In this document: positions 61,244 to 64,000 of the stretch, in pieces
How positions within the stretch are numbered: the stretch's first letter is position 1
Layout: each line of letters starts with the position of its first letter
Assembly: GCA_036265005.1 (NCBI GenBank)
Contig: DATAPW010000320.1
Span: forward strand, 1-64,000
DNA length: 64,000 nt
Direction: 5' to 3'
DNA from: JAMXLO01 sp036265005
GTDB lineage: Bacteria > Pseudomonadota > Alphaproteobacteria > Acetobacterales > Acetobacteraceae
Notes under the pieces: generated by a model
The model's input: only the letters and a program-made list of their open reading frames with translations
What the model was told of the DNA's origin: nothing
Database searches by the model: none
Made by a program: the position numbers and the translations under genes

Positions 61244-63304
61244 GTGATCAACGCGCTCCCTGCCCTGGTTCTGCTCCATGCCGGCTGTGCGGCATTATAT
61301 GTCGGCCTTGCCACGCTTATTCTGATCCGGCGACCGCCAAGCCGTACCGGGCTTTGGCTCGCCGGGGCTTGTTTGGTCACCGCTGCCTGGGCAGCTTCGG
61401 TTGTGACCGCAACCTGGCCAAATCCGTTAGGCGGCGTTGCCGGTTGGCTTGAGGTTGCCCGATCGGCTGCCTGGTATGGCTTTATTCTGCACTTGTACCG
61501 CCGCTCGGTGACGGTGCATCGCCAGCTCATCCAGGCATTCACCACGATGGGCCTGCTCGCCCTGTTGCTGGTCGGTGGGCTGCCGCTGATAGAGGCGTTG
61601 ACCAGTCAGCCCGGGGCGTCGCTGTGGTCGATCGGCACGGCCATCCGGCTCGGCTTCGCCGTCTGCAATATTTTGCTGCTCGAGAACCTTTACTTCAACA
61701 CGCCGTCCGACACGCGCTGGCACATCAACCTGCTCTGTGTGGCACTGGCCGGGCTATTTCTGTATGACTTGGTCCTCTACGCGGACGCTGTGCTGTTCCA
61801 CCGGATTTCGCAGCCATTGTTCGAGGGCCGCGCCAGTGCGACGGCACTTGCGGCGCCGCTGATCGCAATCGCGGCCGCTCGCAACCGGCGCTGGGCCATC
61901 GATATCCACGTCTCGCGCGACGTGGTGTTCCACAGCGCGACGCTGGTGGTCTGTGGCGTGTTCCTGCTTGGCCTCGCCGTCACCGGCGAGATCTTCCGCC
62001 GCGGGGGCGCTGAATGGGGCTACGTCGCCGAGGTCTCCCTGATCTTCGCTGGCGTTCTGGTGGTAGCGGTGTTGCTCACCTCAGGCACCGCCCGGTCGCG
62101 GATCCGCTCCATCCTGGTCGATAATTTCTTCAGCAGCCGGTACGACTATCGGCGAGAGTGGATGCGCTGCATCGACACGCTCACCGCACCGGCTGCCCAT
62201 ACCAGCCTGCCGGTGCGCGCGATCCGTGCGGTGGCGGAAGTGGTCGACAGCCCTGCCGGCGCCCTGTTCGTTCGTGCGCCCGAGGAGGTCGCATTCCAGT
62301 GGGCCGGCTCGTGGAATATGCCGGCCGCCACTCAGCCGATTCCGCCGGGCCACCCGCTGGTGTTTGAATTCCGCGATGCCGACTGGATCGTCGAGCTCGA
62401 TAGGGCAGCACCGGTCGCCGAATGGGTCGGTGAACTGGCACGGACCTGGCTCGCCGTGCCGCTCAATCACCAGGGCAGTCTGATCGGCTTCGTCGTGCTG
62501 GCTCGCTCGCGTGCGCAGTTCAAGCTGGACCGCGAGGTGTTCGATCTGCTACGGATCATCGGGCGCGAGGTGGCCAGCAGGGTCGCCGAACAACTGGCGG
62601 TGCAGGTACTGTCACAAACGCAGCAATTGCGCGAGTACAGCCAACGCTTTGCTTTCGTCATTCACGACATAAAGAACGTCTCCGGTCAGCTTTCGATGCT
62701 GCTCACCAATGCCGAGGTCCACGCCGACAACCCGGAATTCCAGCGTGACATGCTGGCCACCGTGCGGGCTTCAGTGGGCAAGATCACGCGCTTGCTGACG
62801 CGGTTGCAGGCAGACCGTCAGGAACGCAGCCACGCGCTTATCACCCCGGTTCAGCGGTTGAAGGATATTGTGGAAACGACAAGCCAGATCATTGGAGCAC
62901 CGGTCGCATTATCCGAGGACGGAGACAGTGCCGGGGTGGCGATGGATCCAGAATCGTTCGATGCCGTGGTGCAGCACCTGCTCAACAACGCAATCGAGGC
63001 ATCCGGCAAATCCAGTCCGATCCACGTCGCAGTACGCCACGAGGCGCTGAGCGTCGTGGTCGATATTATCGACCAGGGACAGGGAATGACCCCCGAGTTC
63101 ATCCGCGACGAGTTGTTTCGACCGTTCGCCACGACGAAGGGCGGCGGGCACGGGATCGGCGCATACCAGGCTCGTGAACTACTCCGCGAGGCGGGCGGCG
63201 ATCTACTGGTGCTCAGCCGCAAGCCTGGCGGCACGACGATGCGCCTGCTGCTTCCGTCGGTGCGCCTTGCGGTCGCCGACGACGCCGCGGCATTGTCGGC
63301 CTGA
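61244..63304 (+). CDS. prsK: XrtA/PEP-CTERM-system histidine kinase PrsK
   Basis: The 686-residue sensor kinase has about eight N-terminal membrane segments (residues 1-280), a GAF-like region (about 310-450) and a kinase core. H474 in FAFVIHDIKNVSGQL is the phosphorylation site; the ATP site shows VVQHLLNNAIEASGKSSPIH, DIIDQGQGMTPEFI and FATTKGGGHGIGAYQARE. It matches PrsK, which with PrsR controls PEP-CTERM protein and exopolysaccharide genes. The start codon is GTG at 61244. The cognate activator follows nine bases later. Confidence 0.93.
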   Translation: MINALPALVLLHAGCAALYVGLATLILIRRPPSRTGLWLAGACLVTAAWAASVVTATWPNPLGGVAGWLEVARSAAWYGFILHLYRRSVTVHRQLIQAFTTMGLLALLLVGGLPLIEALTSQPGASLWSIGTAIRLGFAVCNILLLENLYFNTPSDTRWHINLLCVALAGLFLYDLVLYADAVLFHRISQPLFEGRASATALAAPLIAIAAARNRRWAIDIHVSRDVVFHSATLVVCGVFLLGLAVTGEIFRRGGAEWGYVAEVSLIFAGVLVVAVLLTSGTARSRIRSILVDNFFSSRYDYRREWMRCIDTLTAPAAHTSLPVRAIRAVAEVVDSPAGALFVRAPEEVAFQWAGSWNMPAATQPIPPGHPLVFEFRDADWIVELDRAAPVAEWVGELARTWLAVPLNHQGSLIGFVVLARSRAQFKLDREVFDLLRIIGREVASRVAEQLAVQVLSQTQQLREYSQRFAFVIHDIKNVSGQLSMLLTNAEVHADNPEFQRDMLATVRASVGKITRLLTRLQADRQERSHALITPVQRLKDIVETTSQIIGAPVALSEDGDSAGVAMDPESFDAVVQHLLNNAIEASGKSSPIHVAVRHEALSVVVDIIDQGQGMTPEFIRDELFRPFATTKGGGHGIGAYQARELLREAGGDLLVLSRKPGGTTMRLLLPSVRLAVADDAAALSA

Positions 63305-63313
63305 CGGATCGCC

Positions 63314-64000
63314 ATGGCCGCAAAGCCCAAGCTGCTGATCGTCGAGGATGATGAGGGCCTGCGCTCGCAATATCGCTGGGCCTTCCCCAGCTGCGAGGTG
63401 GTGATGGCCAACGCTCGGCCACCCGCCATCGCGATCATGCAGAAGGAACGCCCACCCGTCGTCCTCATGGATCTCGGCCTGCCGCCCGATCCGGATGGCG
63501 TCTCGGAAGGCCTCGCCACACTCGACGAAGTGCTGCGCATAGCTCCGGAAACCAAAATCATCGTGGTCACCGGCAATGGTGAGCGAAAGAACGCACTGAA
63601 AGCGATCGGTGCGGGCGCCTATGATTTCTGCGAGAAGCCGGTCGAGATCGAAATACTGCGCACGATCATCGAGCGCGGGCTCAATCTGCATCGCCTGGAA
63701 GACGAGAACCGGCGGCTGGCAGCGATGCCGACTCGTTCGCCGATCGAACGGATTATCACTGCCAACGATGCGATGCTGAAGATCTGCCGCGATGTGGAGA
63801 AGCTCGCCGCGACCCACGTGCCTGTGCTCCTGCTTGGAGAGAGCGGGACGGGCAAGGAAGCGCTGGCACAGGCACTGCATGAACTCGGGCCGCGCTCCAA
63901 GCAGCCATTCGTCGCCATCAACTGCGGCGCGATTCCAGAGAACCTGCTGGAATCCGAGCTGTTCGGCCACGAGCGTGGCGCGTTCACCGGCGCTGTCAAG
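63314..64000 (+). CDS. prsR: XrtA/PEP-CTERM-system sigma-54 response regulator PrsR (3' end outside window)
   Basis: The frame is open from ATG 63314 to the right edge, giving 229 residues of what should be about 450. The receiver domain has D53 as phosphoacceptor (VVLMDLGLPPD) and K108 (FCEKPVE). The AAA+ domain starts with Walker A LLLGESGTGKEALAQALHEL and includes the GAFTGA loop that contacts sigma-54. It matches PrsR, the activator of exosortase-associated genes. The missing part should hold Walker B and a Fis-type helix-turn-helix. Confidence 0.93.
   Translation, partial: MAAKPKLLIVEDDEGLRSQYRWAFPSCEVVMANARPPAIAIMQKERPPVVLMDLGLPPDPDGVSEGLATLDEVLRIAPETKIIVVTGNGERKNALKAIGAGAYDFCEKPVEIEILRTIIERGLNLHRLEDENRRLAAMPTRSPIERIITANDAMLKICRDVEKLAATHVPVLLLGESGTGKEALAQALHELGPRSKQPFVAINCGAIPENLLESELFGHERGAFTGAVK

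Noticed and set aside
1..64000. CRISPR arrays, rRNA genes, insertion sequences with transposase, integrase genes
   Set aside because: No regularly spaced direct repeats of CRISPR type, no rRNA sequence and no transposase or integrase reading frame was recognised on either strand.

Overview
The window is a high-GC chromosomal segment that looks like an alphaproteobacterium, most likely Rhodospirillales/Acetobacteraceae. The grounds are very high third-position GC, many short 1-4 bp start/stop overlaps, metabolic genes typical of that order (LLM flavin enzymes, NitT/TauT transporter, mitochondrial-type aconitase, fused GNAT-NUDIX protein), and an XrtA (exosortase A) exopolysaccharide locus. The taxon is inferred from gene content and style; no rRNA is present to confirm it.

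Layout. 1-5.5 kb: a GNAT acetyltransferase cut by the left edge and several exported proteins (DUF3859, Tat-exported multicopper oxidase, DUF4142, GlcG/HbpS-like, cupin). 5.7-9.9 kb: an AraC remnant, mreB, two small glycine-zipper proteins (one frameshifted), a phage-type repressor/Ner pair without a prophage, and two convergent single-domain receivers. 10-17.4 kb (minus strand): a hydroxyacid dehydrogenase with two glycosyltransferases, then a four-gene dipeptide-type ABC transporter lacking its binding protein. 17.5-18.3 kb: a decayed beta-helix/Hint-associated pseudogene. 18.4-27 kb: argE-like deacetylase, aspartoacylase-like protein, aconitase with a divergent LysR, SDR, CinA-like protein and GNAT-NUDIX fusion.

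27.1-36.9 kb is a plus-strand catabolic and transport cluster: two LLM oxidoreductases, a D-2-hydroxyacid dehydrogenase, a uronate-dehydrogenase-like SDR and a complete NitT/TauT ABC transporter, followed by a divergent LysR, a third LLM enzyme and an M24 protein whose metal ligands are mostly replaced. 36.9-40.2 kb holds a PreA-like gene stub, an HD hydrolase, a peptide-type binding protein and nicotinamidase.

40.2-64 kb is devoted to surface polysaccharide. A first part (sugar epimerase, YdcF/ElyC-like protein, FemAB/BioF2-like GNATs, glycosyltransferases, a hybrid oxidoreductase remnant, a beta-helix lipoprotein) leads into an XrtA-type locus. On the minus strand this has a Wza-like export lipoprotein, chain-length determinant, tyrosine autokinase, outer-membrane protein, AAA ATPase, polysaccharide deacetylase, FemAB protein, glycosyltransferase and an exosortase A-EpsI fusion. 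Divergently, on the plus strand, are the initiating sugar transferase, histidine kinase PrsK and sigma-54 activator PrsR (cut by the right edge). A tRNA-Val and an AT-rich promoter region lie between the two arms. No PEP-CTERM substrate protein is visible in the window.

Two families of palindromic intergenic repeats and several decayed genes mark places where the segment has been rearranged. One repeat has become the C-terminal coding sequence of the deacetylase.
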